A DNA stretch of 64,000 nt from Bacteroidales bacterium UBA6431 (GTDB lineage Bacteria > Bacteroidota > Bacteroidia > Bacteroidales > UBA932), in contig DJOT01000021.1 of NCBI GenBank assembly GCA_002439095.1, forward strand, positions 1 to 64,000. The letters are read 5' to 3'. The notes beneath the pieces were generated by a model that saw nothing but the letters and a program-made list of their open reading frames with translations, did no database searches and had not been told where the DNA came from. Position 1 is the first letter of the stretch, and the number at the start of each line of letters is the position of its first letter. The position numbers and the translations under genes were made by a program. Below, piece after piece: positions 1 to 8,765 of this stretch.

Positions 1-128
1 AAGTGTCAAAGATGGAAAGATATAAAGAATTCGATTTAATTCCAATTTTTGGAGTAGAACTTTGTTTTCCTTTTTTGTTCTATGCATCTTTTTTCTCCAT
101 ACTGTTTTCAAAGTCCGCTCTTTAGTAG

Positions 129-136
129 TAGATTTG
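129..136 (+). promoter_or_regulatory. Predicted -7 box for ybeY-mnmG
   Basis: TAGATTTG matches the Bacteroidetes -7 consensus TAnnTTTG. It lies 17 nt before the ybeY ATG. No clear TTTG -33 element is seen at the usual spacing. The AT-rich first 150 bases hold nothing else I can support; no reading frame of an upstream gene enters the window. Confidence 0.45.
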
Positions 137-153
137 CTTAAATTTTCTCATCT

Positions 154-576
154 ATGATTCGGTATTTCAACGAAGACATCAAGTTTGTCTTTAAACAAAA
201 ACTGTTGAACAACAGGTGGCTCAAGACCGTTGCCGGGAGCGAGATGCGCAGAATTGGTGATATCAACATCATTTTCTGCTCGGACAACTACATACTCGAT
301 GTCAACATCAAGTATCTCGGACATGACTATTTTACCGACATAATCACTTTTGACTACTGTGAGAAGGATGTCCTTTCCGGGGATCTCTTCGTGAGCATAG
401 ATTCTGTCAGAGAGAATGCAGGCTTTTATGGGACTTCTTTTGAGGATGAACTCAACCGTGTCATCGTGCACGGCATTCTCCACCTAATCGGGTATGATGA
501 CCACACGGAAGAGGAGGTGAAGCAGATGAGGGCTAAGGAGAATTATTACCTTGAAATGAGAAAGTCTCTTTTGTGA
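154..576 (+). CDS. ybeY: Endoribonuclease YbeY (rRNA maturation factor)
   Basis: 140 residues, the usual length. YbeY is a zinc-dependent single-strand endoribonuclease for 16S rRNA 3'-end maturation and ribosome quality control. The UPF0054 signature HGILHLIGYDDH is near residue 110, with two His spaced as zinc ligands; the third His is one residue later than in the textbook HGxxHLxGYDH, and this part varies in Bacteroidetes. The core ITFDYCEKDVLSGDLFVS matches the family. The stop overlaps the mnmG start (TGATG), so the two are co-transcribed and translationally coupled. Confidence 0.93.
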   Translation: MIRYFNEDIKFVFKQKLLNNRWLKTVAGSEMRRIGDINIIFCSDNYILDVNIKYLGHDYFTDIITFDYCEKDVLSGDLFVSIDSVRENAGFYGTSFEDELNRVIVHGILHLIGYDDHTEEEVKQMRAKENYYLEMRKSLL

Positions 577-2435
577 TGGATCGGCACTATGATGTAATCG
601 TCGTCGGGGGTGGTCATGCCGGTTGTGAGGCTGCTATGGCGGCAGCAAATCTCGGCTCTTCTGTGCTTTTGCTGTCTGCCGACATGACCATGTTTGCGAA
701 AATGTCATGTAATCCTGCTGTTGGCGGTATTGCTAAAGGACAGATAGTCAGAGAAATAGATGCTCTTGGAGGTTATACTGGGCTTGTCACTGATGAGTGT
801 ACATTGCAGTTTCGCATGCTAAACAGATCCAAGGGGCCTGCCATGTGGAGTCCACGGGCGCAGTGCGATAAAATGCAGTTTTCAGCTGTGTGGCGTCAAT
901 TTCTTGAAAAGTGCTGTAATTTAGATATTTACGCTGATTTTGCCACTTCTTTTCTCTTTGAGAATTCAAAAATTACAGGAGTCCGTACATCTACAGGAGC
1001 AATTTTTAATTCTCAGACACTTGTCCTGACTGCCGGAACCTTCCTGCACGGGAAACTGTTCATTGGTCAGACAGTACTGACAGGCGGGCGGATAGGAGAA
1101 AAGTCTTCGGAAGGCCTGACTGCCCAGTTGGTTGAACGTGGTATAAAATCCGGAAGGATGAAGACGGGTACACCTCCACGTATAGACATATCTTCTGTTG
1201 ATACGGCTTCTCTTCCTGTCCAGTTCGGTGATGATGTGCCCGCACGCTTTTCTTACCTGGATGTCCCGTCTTCTGTTCAGTCAGGCGCACCGCAGATGCC
1301 ATGCTTCATTCTCCATACCAATGAGAAAGTCCATGATATACTCAGATCCGGTTTTGACGAGTCTCCATTATTCACTGGTCTGATCAGTGGGAAGGGGCCG
1401 AGGTATTGTCCGAGCATTGAAGATAAACTCAGGGTTTTCCCTGAGAATAATGCGCACCAGCTCTTTCTTGAACCGGAAGGGCGCAGTACTAATGAATATT
1501 ATCTGCAAGGCTTTTCTTCGTCGCTCCCTTTGCAGGTTCAGTTGGATGCGCTTCACGCTATCAATGGTCTTGAAAATGCAAAAATTTTCCGACCGGCCTA
1601 TGCTGTGGAGTACGACTATTTCGATCCTTCTCAGTTGAAATCTACCTTGGAGTCGAAGATTGTGGAGAATCTTTTTCTTGCCGGTCAGGTGAACGGGACT
1701 ACCGGATACGAGGAGGCGGCCGGGCAGGGGATTGTGGCTGGTATTAATGCTGCCCTCAAAGTCCAGGAGCGTGAGCCTTTTATTCTTGGTCGCGACAGTT
1801 CTTATATTGGAGTGCTTATTGATGATCTTGTCACAAAGGGAGTTGATGAGCCATACAGGATGTTTACTTCCCGTGCTGAGTACAGGATTCTCCTCAGGCA
1901 GGATAATGCGGATTTCCGCTTGACTGGCCTGTCTCATTCTATAGGACTTGCAAGTGAGGAGCGTTATTCACGTATGATGAGAAAATACGAGGAGATAGAC
2001 GCGCTGAAAGCTTATTGCTATACCCATAATGTAAGTCCTGCCGTTGCAAATCCTTTTTTGGAGTCTTTAGGTTCAAGTCTGATAACGGAATCAAAGAAGA
2101 TTTCAGATATTGCTTCAAGACCGGAAGTGAAGTTGTCCGAATTATTGAAGATTGTTCCACGTGGAACATCGGCGGATGAAATAATGGACAGCGTAGAAAT
2201 ATCAATCAAGTATAGCGGCTATATAGACAGGGAGCTGCAATCTGCTGAGAAAATACATAGGCTCGAAGGCTTGATTATCCCTGAGGGATTCGATTTTGAC
2301 AAGATTAACGGGCTTTCTACAGAATGCCGTCAGAAGTTTAAAAAATACACTCCTCGAACAATCGCTCAGGCTATGAGGATTTCGGGAGTGTCTCCTTCGG
2401 ACGTTTCTGTCCTTCTTGTTTATTTCGGACGATAA
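576..2435 (+). CDS. mnmG: tRNA uridine-5-carboxymethylaminomethyl modification enzyme MnmG (GidA)
   Basis: 619 residues, normal for the family. This FAD protein acts with MnmE to make cmnm5U at the wobble position of certain tRNAs. The N-terminal FAD-binding loop VIVVGGGHAGCEAA is at residues 8-21, followed by SCNPAVGGIAKG; GTTGYEEAAGQG occurs near residue 375 and the C-terminal helical domain ends in SVLLVYFGR. I chose the ATG at 576, which overlaps the ybeY stop; a GTG one codon upstream is less likely. The gene ends 2 bp from the convergent end of ruvA. Confidence 0.96.
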   Translation: MDRHYDVIVVGGGHAGCEAAMAAANLGSSVLLLSADMTMFAKMSCNPAVGGIAKGQIVREIDALGGYTGLVTDECTLQFRMLNRSKGPAMWSPRAQCDKMQFSAVWRQFLEKCCNLDIYADFATSFLFENSKITGVRTSTGAIFNSQTLVLTAGTFLHGKLFIGQTVLTGGRIGEKSSEGLTAQLVERGIKSGRMKTGTPPRIDISSVDTASLPVQFGDDVPARFSYLDVPSSVQSGAPQMPCFILHTNEKVHDILRSGFDESPLFTGLISGKGPRYCPSIEDKLRVFPENNAHQLFLEPEGRSTNEYYLQGFSSSLPLQVQLDALHAINGLENAKIFRPAYAVEYDYFDPSQLKSTLESKIVENLFLAGQVNGTTGYEEAAGQGIVAGINAALKVQEREPFILGRDSSYIGVLIDDLVTKGVDEPYRMFTSRAEYRILLRQDNADFRLTGLSHSIGLASEERYSRMMRKYEEIDALKAYCYTHNVSPAVANPFLESLGSSLITESKKISDIASRPEVKLSELLKIVPRGTSADEIMDSVEISIKYSGYIDRELQSAEKIHRLEGLIIPEGFDFDKINGLSTECRQKFKKYTPRTIAQAMRISGVSPSDVSVLLVYFGR

Positions 2436-2437
2436 AC

Positions 2438-3031
2438 CTACAGCATTTTCAGGGCTGTCTTTATGATGTCCTCAAGGCTTGCAGTAGGATTGTCTTTGAG
2501 GATTGACTGGATGGCTTTGGTGATGTTAGGCTTTGAAAAACCGAGGTTGAGCAGGGCTGTAGCGGCTTCGTCTGCTGTCTTGTTTGCTTCAGCTTTGATG
2601 ATTGTATCGAAGTTGGCGCTTTCTCCTTTGACGATTTTGTCTTTCAATTCCAATACAAGTCTCTGGGCGCTCTTCAATCCTATCCCTTTGATGGATTTCA
2701 ATCGTGTGATGTTTTCTGACAATATGGCTTCATTGAGTTCAGCGGGGGAGAGCGAGGAGAGGATCATCCTCGCGGAAGATGCTCCCATTCCTGATACGCT
2801 GGTGATATTCCTAAACAGGTCCCGCTCGTCCTTTGTTGCGAACCCATAATCGGTTTCCTGTCCGTCCCTTTGGTTGACTTGTCGCTGTATGTATATTGTC
2901 GCTTCGGATTTACCGACGATTGCATCGTACGTCTGGAGCGAAATCTCCACGATATAACCTATCCCCTGATTGTCGATGACGGCGGCAGTAGGGGTCAGTT
3001 CTGTGATTTTTCCTGAGATGTAGTCTATCAT
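2438..3031 (-). CDS. ruvA: Holliday junction DNA helicase subunit RuvA
   Basis: 197 residues with the three RuvA regions: N-terminal OB fold (MIDYISGKITELTPTAAVI), central helix-hairpin-helix pair (SVSGMGASSARMIL and SIKGIGLKSAQRLVLELK, which contact DNA), and a C-terminal UBA-like domain that binds RuvB (ATALLNLGFSKPNITKAI). RuvA tetramers bind four-way junctions and load the RuvB motor. The gene stands alone here, divergent from sufS and convergent with mnmG; ruvB and ruvC are not in the window. Confidence 0.96.
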   Translation of the reverse strand: MIDYISGKITELTPTAAVIDNQGIGYIVEISLQTYDAIVGKSEATIYIQRQVNQRDGQETDYGFATKDERDLFRNITSVSGMGASSARMILSSLSPAELNEAILSENITRLKSIKGIGLKSAQRLVLELKDKIVKGESANFDTIIKAEANKTADEAATALLNLGFSKPNITKAIQSILKDNPTASLEDIIKTALKML

Positions 3032-3051
3032 TTCTATTGTGTTTGGTGTCT

Positions 3052-3059
3052 CAAAATTA
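3052..3059 (-). promoter_or_regulatory. Predicted -7 box for ruvA
   Basis: TAATTTTG on the minus strand fits TAnnTTTG and lies 20 nt before the ruvA ATG in the 71-bp divergent gap shared with sufS. Confidence 0.4.
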
Positions 3060-3090
3060 AGTAATAAATAGACATCTGCGCAAAAAATGT

Positions 3091-3098
3091 TATTTTTG
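3091..3098 (+). promoter_or_regulatory. Predicted -7 box for sufS, leaderless spacing
   Basis: TATTTTTG fits TAnnTTTG and ends only 4 nt before the sufS ATG, so transcription would begin at or next to the start codon. No clear -33 TTTG is present. Confidence 0.4.
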
Positions 3099-3102
3099 TG
3101 TT

Positions 3103-4332
3103 ATGGATTTATCTGACTTCAGAAATGAGTTCCCTGAACTCTCAGAGACAGTATATGGGAAGAAACTTGTGTATCTTGACAATGCTGCCACTTCTTTGAG
3201 GCCATTTAGCGTTATCAAGGAATGGGATGCGATGTCAATGAAATATACAGCCAATCTTCATCGTGCTGTACATCATATTGCAGAAGTCGCGACGCAGAAA
3301 TATGAGTCTGCGCGTGACGCTGTGCGGGAATATATCAATGCAGGCAGCAGGGAGGAAATCATATTTACTTCCGGGACCACGGCTTCAATCAATCTTGTCG
3401 CTTTCAGTTTCGGAGAGGCTTTTGTGGGCAGTGGTGATGAGATTATAGTGTCTGAAGCTGAGCATCATTCGAATATAGTTCCTTGGCAGATGCTGTGTGA
3501 ACGCAAGGGGGCTGTTCTTAGGGTTTTGCCGGTGGATGACAACGGTCATCTCATACTGGATAAACTCAGGGAGATGCTTTCTAGCCGTACGCGGCTTGTC
3601 TGTGTTGCTCAGGTCTCCAATGTACTCGGTTTGATAAATCCGGTCAAAGAAATAGTGTCCATCTGCCATTCTGCAGATTGTCCGGTACTGGTCGACGGGG
3701 CGCAGGGGATAGTCCATTCCAATGTCGATGTTAGAGATCTTGACTGTGATTTTTATGTTTTCTCTGGGCATAAGATTTATGCTGCTCCAGGCACAGGTGT
3801 CCTTTATGCAAAAAAGTCTTATTTGGACAGGATGCCGCCTTATATGGGCGGGGGTGAAATGATATCCACTGTAAAGTGGACAGGGACGAGTTATGCCGCT
3901 CCTCCATACAAGTTTGAGGCCGGTACCCAGAACATTTCCGGTACTCCGACTTTTGTGCAGGCACTTAGGATTGCTTCTGATGCCGGATGTCCCGATCTAC
4001 GGAAAAATATGGGTGAAGTAGTTGATTATATGTTGAATACGCTTACATCTGATCATCGCTTTCATTTATACGGATTGCCAGGTGGCGGGTATGAGAAGGT
4101 GCCGCTGTTTTCGTTCTCCGTGGAACATTGCCATCACGAGGATCTGGCTTTGATTCTTGACAAGATGGGTATTGCCGTGAGGTCCGGTCAGATGTGCGCC
4201 GAACCGATAATGGACAGGTTCGGGGTTACCGGCATGCTCAGGGCTTCATTTGCCCCTTATAATACCGTTGATGAGGCCAAATATCTGGTGTCATCTCTTG
4301 ATAAGGCTATAAAAATGCTTGATAGAAAATGA
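3103..4332 (+). CDS. sufS: Cysteine desulfurase SufS
   Basis: 409 residues, group II cysteine desulfurase of fold-type I PLP enzymes. It removes sulfur from cysteine as a persulfide and hands it to SufE for Fe-S cluster assembly. Visible are the PLP lysine in FSGHKIYAAPGTGVLY, the aspartate in VLVDGAQGIVHS, and the active cysteine in VRSGQMCAEPIM near residue 365. The next gene is sufE, with ATGA overlap, as expected for the transfer partner. No sufB, sufC or sufD is in the window. Confidence 0.95.
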   Translation: MDLSDFRNEFPELSETVYGKKLVYLDNAATSLRPFSVIKEWDAMSMKYTANLHRAVHHIAEVATQKYESARDAVREYINAGSREEIIFTSGTTASINLVAFSFGEAFVGSGDEIIVSEAEHHSNIVPWQMLCERKGAVLRVLPVDDNGHLILDKLREMLSSRTRLVCVAQVSNVLGLINPVKEIVSICHSADCPVLVDGAQGIVHSNVDVRDLDCDFYVFSGHKIYAAPGTGVLYAKKSYLDRMPPYMGGGEMISTVKWTGTSYAAPPYKFEAGTQNISGTPTFVQALRIASDAGCPDLRKNMGEVVDYMLNTLTSDHRFHLYGLPGGGYEKVPLFSFSVEHCHHEDLALILDKMGIAVRSGQMCAEPIMDRFGVTGMLRASFAPYNTVDEAKYLVSSLDKAIKMLDRK

Positions 4333-4748
4333 AAAGTTTGAAAGAAGCTCAATCCGATGTCGTCGAAGAGTTTTCGATGTACGATGACTGGCTTGACAAG
4401 TATGAATATCTTATAGAACTTGGCAATAATCTCGAACCTTTTCCGGCTGAATCCAAGACTGATGACAAGCTTATAAAAGGTTGTCAATCAAGAGTTTGGC
4501 TTGATTATAAAGTCGATGATGGCCGTGTCAGTTTCAATGCGGACAGCGATGCTGTAATCACTAAAGGGATCATATCCCTGTTGGTAAGTGTATATTCGGG
4601 ACGTGAAGCGTGCGAGATAGCGTCTGATGATTTTTCTTTTATTGATAAACTTGGCTTGAGGGAAAATCTGTCTCCGACGAGGGCTAACGGTCTTGCTTCA
4701 ATGATTGATACCATCAAGAGTATAGCAAGTAAAAACTGTCTGAAATGA
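4329..4748 (+). CDS. sufE: Cysteine desulfuration protein SufE
   Basis: 139 residues, normal for SufE. It accepts persulfide sulfur from SufS on a conserved cysteine, here in LIKGCQSRVWL near residue 50. The rest (YDDWLDKYEYLIELG, the GREACEIA region and a C-terminal NGLASMIDTIKSIA) matches the family fold. It overlaps sufS by 4 nt and the next gene by 4 nt, so the three are one coupled operon. Confidence 0.95.
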   Translation: MKSLKEAQSDVVEEFSMYDDWLDKYEYLIELGNNLEPFPAESKTDDKLIKGCQSRVWLDYKVDDGRVSFNADSDAVITKGIISLLVSVYSGREACEIASDDFSFIDKLGLRENLSPTRANGLASMIDTIKSIASKNCLK

Positions 4749-5122
4749 GCGAAGAGAAAAATGAGGTTCTGACACCGGAAGATGTCAAGGAGCTCGCTCC
4801 GTTGTATGAAAATGTAGTGCTGGCTCTAAAGCAGGTCTATGATCCTGAAATTCCGGTGAACATCTATGACCTTGGCCTTATATATGAGTTGAATATCAAC
4901 AAGGAGCATGAAGTCTACATCAAGATGACGTTCACTGCTCCCAACTGCCCTATGGCTGACGAGGTGTTGGCGGAGGTCAAGCATAATGTTGAATTGACCC
5001 CGGGTGTCAAGAGTTGTACGATCGACCTTGTGTTCGAGCCTGCTTGGGATCAGAGCCTGCTTTCTGATGAGGCGCGTATAGCTCTTGGGATGGATCCGGA
5101 ACTCGATGGGGAAGAAAACTGA
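4745..5122 (+). CDS. DUF59/MIP18-family Fe-S assembly factor (SufT-like)
   Basis: 125 residues. The MIP18/DUF59 core is clear: VYDPEIPVNIYDLGLIYEL followed by the cysteine-containing segment TAPNCPMADE. Members assist Fe-S cluster assembly or transfer, and the position directly after sufS-sufE supports this job. The start overlaps the sufE stop (ATGA); the last 17 bp overlap the folK start. A precise SufT role is inferred from context. Confidence 0.88.
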   Translation: MSEEKNEVLTPEDVKELAPLYENVVLALKQVYDPEIPVNIYDLGLIYELNINKEHEVYIKMTFTAPNCPMADEVLAEVKHNVELTPGVKSCTIDLVFEPAWDQSLLSDEARIALGMDPELDGEEN

Positions 5123-5555
5123 CATATACTTGTCTCTCGGCACGAACGTCGGAGACCGTCGGGCGAATATCATTTCGGCTCTCAATGCTCTTGATGAGGG
5201 GATCGGCTGTCATTATTCTGCTCTTTCCAGCATTATGGAGTCAAAATCATGGGGTTTTGACGGGGCCGATTTTCTCAATTGTGCGGTTCTCTATAAGAGT
5301 GATATTCTGCCGCATGAACTGCTCGTCCTTTGCAAGTCGATAGAGTATGACATGGGCCGCCGGGAAAGGATCGAGTACGCTGCTGACGGCTCCAGAATAT
5401 ACCATGACAGGATCATAGACATTGACATCCTGCTTTACGGAGACGAGAAGATCAATACGCCGGAGCTTACCGTGCCGCATCCTATGATGTGGGAGCGTGA
5501 ATTCGTGACGGGTCCTCTGAGCGAGATATTTGACCAAGAGAGAGGAAATGATTAA
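5106..5555 (+). CDS. folK: 2-amino-4-hydroxy-6-hydroxymethyldihydropteridine pyrophosphokinase (HPPK)
   Basis: 149 residues. FolK transfers pyrophosphate from ATP to hydroxymethyldihydropterin in folate synthesis. Motifs: YLSLGTNVGDR at the N terminus, the RIIDIDILLYGD signature near residue 105 with the two metal-binding Asp, and LTVPHPMMWEREFV. I placed the start at the ATG giving MGKKTDIYLS, which overlaps the preceding gene by 17 bp; a start 21 nt further upstream would add a tail not seen in the family. It is the last gene of the suf unit. Confidence 0.93.
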   Translation: MGKKTDIYLSLGTNVGDRRANIISALNALDEGIGCHYSALSSIMESKSWGFDGADFLNCAVLYKSDILPHELLVLCKSIEYDMGRRERIEYAADGSRIYHDRIIDIDILLYGDEKINTPELTVPHPMMWEREFVTGPLSEIFDQERGND

Positions 5556-5594
5556 ATTTGCGAGTTGTCGCTGAATATTAAAAACAAAATAAAT

Positions 5595-7133
5595 ATGACA
5601 CAAGAAGAATTATTCAAGGTGCTTGTCGCCCACTGCAAGGAATACGGCTTCATCTTCCCGTCCAGTGACATTTACGACGGTCTGGCCGCTGTCTATGATT
5701 ATGGCCAGATGGGCGTTGAGCTCAAGAACAATATCAAGCAGTACTGGTGGAACGCGATGACGCGTCTCAACGAGAACATAGTCGGCATAGACGCCTGCAT
5801 CTTCATGCACCCGAAGACCTGGGTCGCATCAGGTCACGTGGCAGCCTTCAACGACCCGCTCATCGACAATAAGGACTCAAAAAAGCGCTACCGTGCCGAT
5901 GTCCTTATCGAGGACTACCTGCTCAAGATAGAAGAGAAGATCAACAAGGAAGTCGAAAAGGGCCGCAAGAAGTTCGGTGAGGCATTCGACGAGGCCAAGT
6001 TCCGCGAGACCAACCCTAACGTGCTCCGCGAGAAGGCCCAGTACGAGGCCGTCCACAACCGCTATGTGGCTGCCGAGCAAGCCAACGACCTTGCAGAATA
6101 CAAGCAGATCATACTTGACTGCGGTATCGTCTGCCCGATCAGCGGCACCAAGAACTGGACCGATGTCCGTCAGTTCAACCTGATGTTCTCCACCCAGTTC
6201 GGTTCCGTGGGAGACGAAAGCAGCAAGATTTACCTCCGTCCAGAGACGGCCCAGGGCATATTCGTGGACTACATCAACGTCCAGAAGACCGGCCGCATGA
6301 AGATCCCTTTCGGCATCGCGCAGATCGGCAAGGCTTTCCGCAACGAGGTCGTGGCCCGTCAGTTCATCTTCCGCATGAGGGAGTTCGAGCAGATGGAGAT
6401 GGAGTTCTTCGTCCGTCCCGGGACGGAGATGGAGTGGTTCAAAAAATGGAAGGAGAACCGTATGAAGTGGCATGTCAACCTCGGCATGGGTGCCGAGAAC
6501 TACCGTTTCCACGATCACGAGAAACTGGCCCATTATGCCAATGCCGCCACGGACATCGAGTTCAACTTCCCGTTCGGTTTCAAGGAGCTTGAAGGTATCC
6601 ACAGCCGTACCGATTTTGACCTCGGCAACCACCAGAAACTGTCAGGCAAGAAACTCCAGTACTTCGACCCGGAGACCAACGAGAGCTATGTCCCTTACTG
6701 CGTGGAGACATCAATCGGCGTGGATCGCATGTTCCTTGCCGTGCTGAGCCACTCTTACAAGGTAGAGACGCTTGAAAACGGGGAAACCCGCACCGTGCTC
6801 AGCCTTCCGGCTCCACTCGCACCGGTAAAGGCCGCAGTGCTTCCTCTTGTCAAGAAAGACGGTCTCCCTGAATTCGCACAGAAAGTGATGGACGAGCTCA
6901 AATATGACTTCTACTGCCAGTACGACGAGAAAGACAGCATCGGCAAGCGCTACCGCCGTCAGGATGCAATAGGAACCCCGTACTGCATCACCATTGACCA
7001 TGAGTCGCTCAATGACAACTGTGTCACTGTACGCGATCGCGACACCATGCAGCAGGAGAGAGTCCCTGTCAGCGAACTCAGATCCATGATAGACAAGAAA
7101 GTCAATCTCAACAATCTTCTCAGAAACCTGTAA
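5595..7133 (+). CDS. glyS: Glycyl-tRNA synthetase, alpha2 (eukaryal/archaeal) type
   Basis: 512 residues, a class II synthetase that charges tRNA-Gly. Class II motif 2 is visible in GIAQIGKAFRNEV and FRMREFEQMEMEFF, motif 3 in ETSIGVDRMFLAVL, and the C-terminal anticodon-binding domain at about 410-512. It is the single-chain dimeric form common in Bacteroidetes, not the alpha2beta2 form. I chose the ATG at 5595 because the residues before it are not typical. Its stop overlaps the next start by one base. A tRNA-Gly gene is also in the window at 49521-49593. Confidence 0.96.
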   Translation: MTQEELFKVLVAHCKEYGFIFPSSDIYDGLAAVYDYGQMGVELKNNIKQYWWNAMTRLNENIVGIDACIFMHPKTWVASGHVAAFNDPLIDNKDSKKRYRADVLIEDYLLKIEEKINKEVEKGRKKFGEAFDEAKFRETNPNVLREKAQYEAVHNRYVAAEQANDLAEYKQIILDCGIVCPISGTKNWTDVRQFNLMFSTQFGSVGDESSKIYLRPETAQGIFVDYINVQKTGRMKIPFGIAQIGKAFRNEVVARQFIFRMREFEQMEMEFFVRPGTEMEWFKKWKENRMKWHVNLGMGAENYRFHDHEKLAHYANAATDIEFNFPFGFKELEGIHSRTDFDLGNHQKLSGKKLQYFDPETNESYVPYCVETSIGVDRMFLAVLSHSYKVETLENGETRTVLSLPAPLAPVKAAVLPLVKKDGLPEFAQKVMDELKYDFYCQYDEKDSIGKRYRRQDAIGTPYCITIDHESLNDNCVTVRDRDTMQQERVPVSELRSMIDKKVNLNNLLRNL

Positions 7134-8086
7134 TGGCGGCTACATTCTCCGAACTCGGCAGAGTGGAGGCTATACGGCAGCTCTTCGAAGGCAGCGGATA
7201 CACTCCTTTCGGAGAGCCGCTGTGTTTCAAGTGCGGCAGCGGCTCCTGCGTGTCCGCATCGCGCCTCCTTCTTGAGGGGACAGACTTCAATCTCGTCTAT
7301 TTTCCTCTCAAACATCTTGGCTATAAGAGTGTTGTAAGTGTCACTGGGGAACTGTACGCCGCTCTTGCGCATCCGGAGACTCTTGTGGTGACTCTTGGTG
7401 TGTCTGCAAAACTTGATTTTGAACAGATCAAGGAACTTTGGGCCGGGGTCATTTTTGCTGCAAGGGAGCACGGGTACAAATCTTTGGGACTTGAACTTGA
7501 GCCGTCCCGCAACGGGCTTGCCATCAGTCTCTGCGCTTCAGGGGAGAGAAAGGAAATGAGCCGGCCTGCGGCCGCAAGCAAAGATCTTGTCTGTGTGTCC
7601 GGCAGCCTCGGTGCCGCTTATCTCGGGCAGCAGGTTCTTGAGCACAAGAGGGATGAACTTGAGAAATACAAGATGCTCGTGGGATCATATATCAAGCCGG
7701 AACTGTCCCCGGAAGTGGTCCCGCTTGTGGAATCCACCGGCATAATGCCTTCATTCTCTTATTTTGTGTCTCGGGGACTTTCTGATGCTCTCTTGAGATT
7801 GAACCGGGATTCGGGATTCGGGGTCAAGGTTTATGCTGACAAGATCCCGTTTGAGGGCAACAGCTTCGCTCTCGGCAAGGAACTTGATATTGATCCTGTT
7901 TCTGCAGCTATGAACGGAGGGGATGATTTCCGTCTTATGTTTGTTGTCCCGATAGGGGAGTATGAAACTTTCCGCAAAGAGTTCGGCAGCTTTGACATAA
8001 TCGGGCATCTGGCCCGTCCTGAGGTCGGAGCCGTGCTCGTCACCCCTGACGGACTGGAACATCCCGTATCGGCTCAGGGCTGGTAG
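7133..8086 (+). CDS. ThiL/AIR-synthase-fold protein with degenerate active-site motifs
   Basis: 317 residues. The frame follows thiamine-monophosphate kinase (ThiL) of Bacteroidetes: LLLEGTDFNLVYFPLKHLGYKS, GSLGAAYLGQQVLE, AMNGGDDF and the closing AQGW are recognisable. The parts that bind Mg-ATP in working ThiL are gone: no GDDAAV-type loop near the N terminus (FKCGSGSCVSASRLL instead), no GGDT motif (LELEPSRNGLA instead), and DISDGL reads FVSRGL. It is also some 25-30 residues shorter than family members I recall. Open and in good codon context, so a protein is probably made, but kinase activity is doubtful. The start overlaps the glyS stop. Confidence 0.75.
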   Translation: MAATFSELGRVEAIRQLFEGSGYTPFGEPLCFKCGSGSCVSASRLLLEGTDFNLVYFPLKHLGYKSVVSVTGELYAALAHPETLVVTLGVSAKLDFEQIKELWAGVIFAAREHGYKSLGLELEPSRNGLAISLCASGERKEMSRPAAASKDLVCVSGSLGAAYLGQQVLEHKRDELEKYKMLVGSYIKPELSPEVVPLVESTGIMPSFSYFVSRGLSDALLRLNRDSGFGVKVYADKIPFEGNSFALGKELDIDPVSAAMNGGDDFRLMFVVPIGEYETFRKEFGSFDIIGHLARPEVGAVLVTPDGLEHPVSAQGW

Positions 8087-8118
8087 TGTAAATAATTCAA
8101 TATAAGTTGGTAACCAAG

Positions 8119-8709
8119 ATGAAAAAGACAATCATCATCGTGGTCATGTCATTTGTGACCATGACACTCGGGGCGCAGAACAGCTCCGATATCCTCAATG
8201 CCATCAAGAATGTGGCTTCAAGTGTTATTTCTGTCCCGGCGGATCTGTCCGGCACATGGACTTACCAGGGAGTTGGCGCTGCCGTCAAAAGCGACAATAT
8301 GCTGACCGCAGCTGCCGGCAATGCTGCCATCAGCACCGTTGAGAGCAAGATGGACAAGGCCCTTTCACGTATAGGCCTCAAGAAGGGCTCGGCCACCCTC
8401 ACTTTCTCGCAGGACGGTTCTTTTGCCCTCAAGTTCGGCAAAGTCAATCTCCCGGGTACATGGACACAGAATGGCAGTGCTGTGACTATCAAGTTTGGAA
8501 AGGTGTTCTCTTATCTTCAGCTCGACGGTACCGTGACTGCCACTACTGACGGCTGCAAGGTATTTTTCAATGGTGAGAAGTTCCTTGAGTTCACGAAGAA
8601 ACTTGCCGAATATGCCTCCAAGATCTCATCCAACTCCACCGTAAAGAGCATCAACAGCCTCCTTTCCACCGCCAAGAGCGTGGATGTGGGATTCAAGCTC
8701 AGCCGGTGA
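8119..8709 (+). CDS. Secreted DUF4923-like (lipocalin-like) protein
   Basis: 196 residues with an N-terminal signal peptide (MKKTIIIVVMSFVTMTLGAQ). The body, with SGTWTYQG, SQDGSFALKFG and LPGTWTQNGSAVTIKFGK, is the DUF4923 family found in Bacteroidetes: a beta-rich, probably lipocalin-like fold with two GTW repeats. Exported to periplasm or surface. No function is known to me. The ATG at 8119 gives a clean signal peptide; a TTG 12 nt upstream is rejected. Confidence 0.75.
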   Translation: MKKTIIIVVMSFVTMTLGAQNSSDILNAIKNVASSVISVPADLSGTWTYQGVGAAVKSDNMLTAAAGNAAISTVESKMDKALSRIGLKKGSATLTFSQDGSFALKFGKVNLPGTWTQNGSAVTIKFGKVFSYLQLDGTVTATTDGCKVFFNGEKFLEFTKKLAEYASKISSNSTVKSINSLLSTAKSVDVGFKLSR

Positions 8710-8738
8710 GTTTATGCTGCCGGGAGCGATGTATTTGT

Positions 8739-8746
8739 TATCTTTG
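8739..8746 (+). promoter_or_regulatory. Predicted -7 box for the CpXC gene
   Basis: TATCTTTG fits TAnnTTTG and lies 19 nt before the ATG at 8766. Confidence 0.4.
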
Positions 8747-8765
8747 CAGCAAAACAGATAATCAG

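Noticed and set aside
154..576. YbeY zinc site judged defective because the third His is displaced
   Set aside because: This part of the motif varies among Bacteroidetes YbeY, so no loss of function is claimed.
5877..6632. 251-codon minus-strand frame inside glyS
   Set aside because: Antisense shadow; repetitive Leu/Val/Glu composition from biased codons read backwards.
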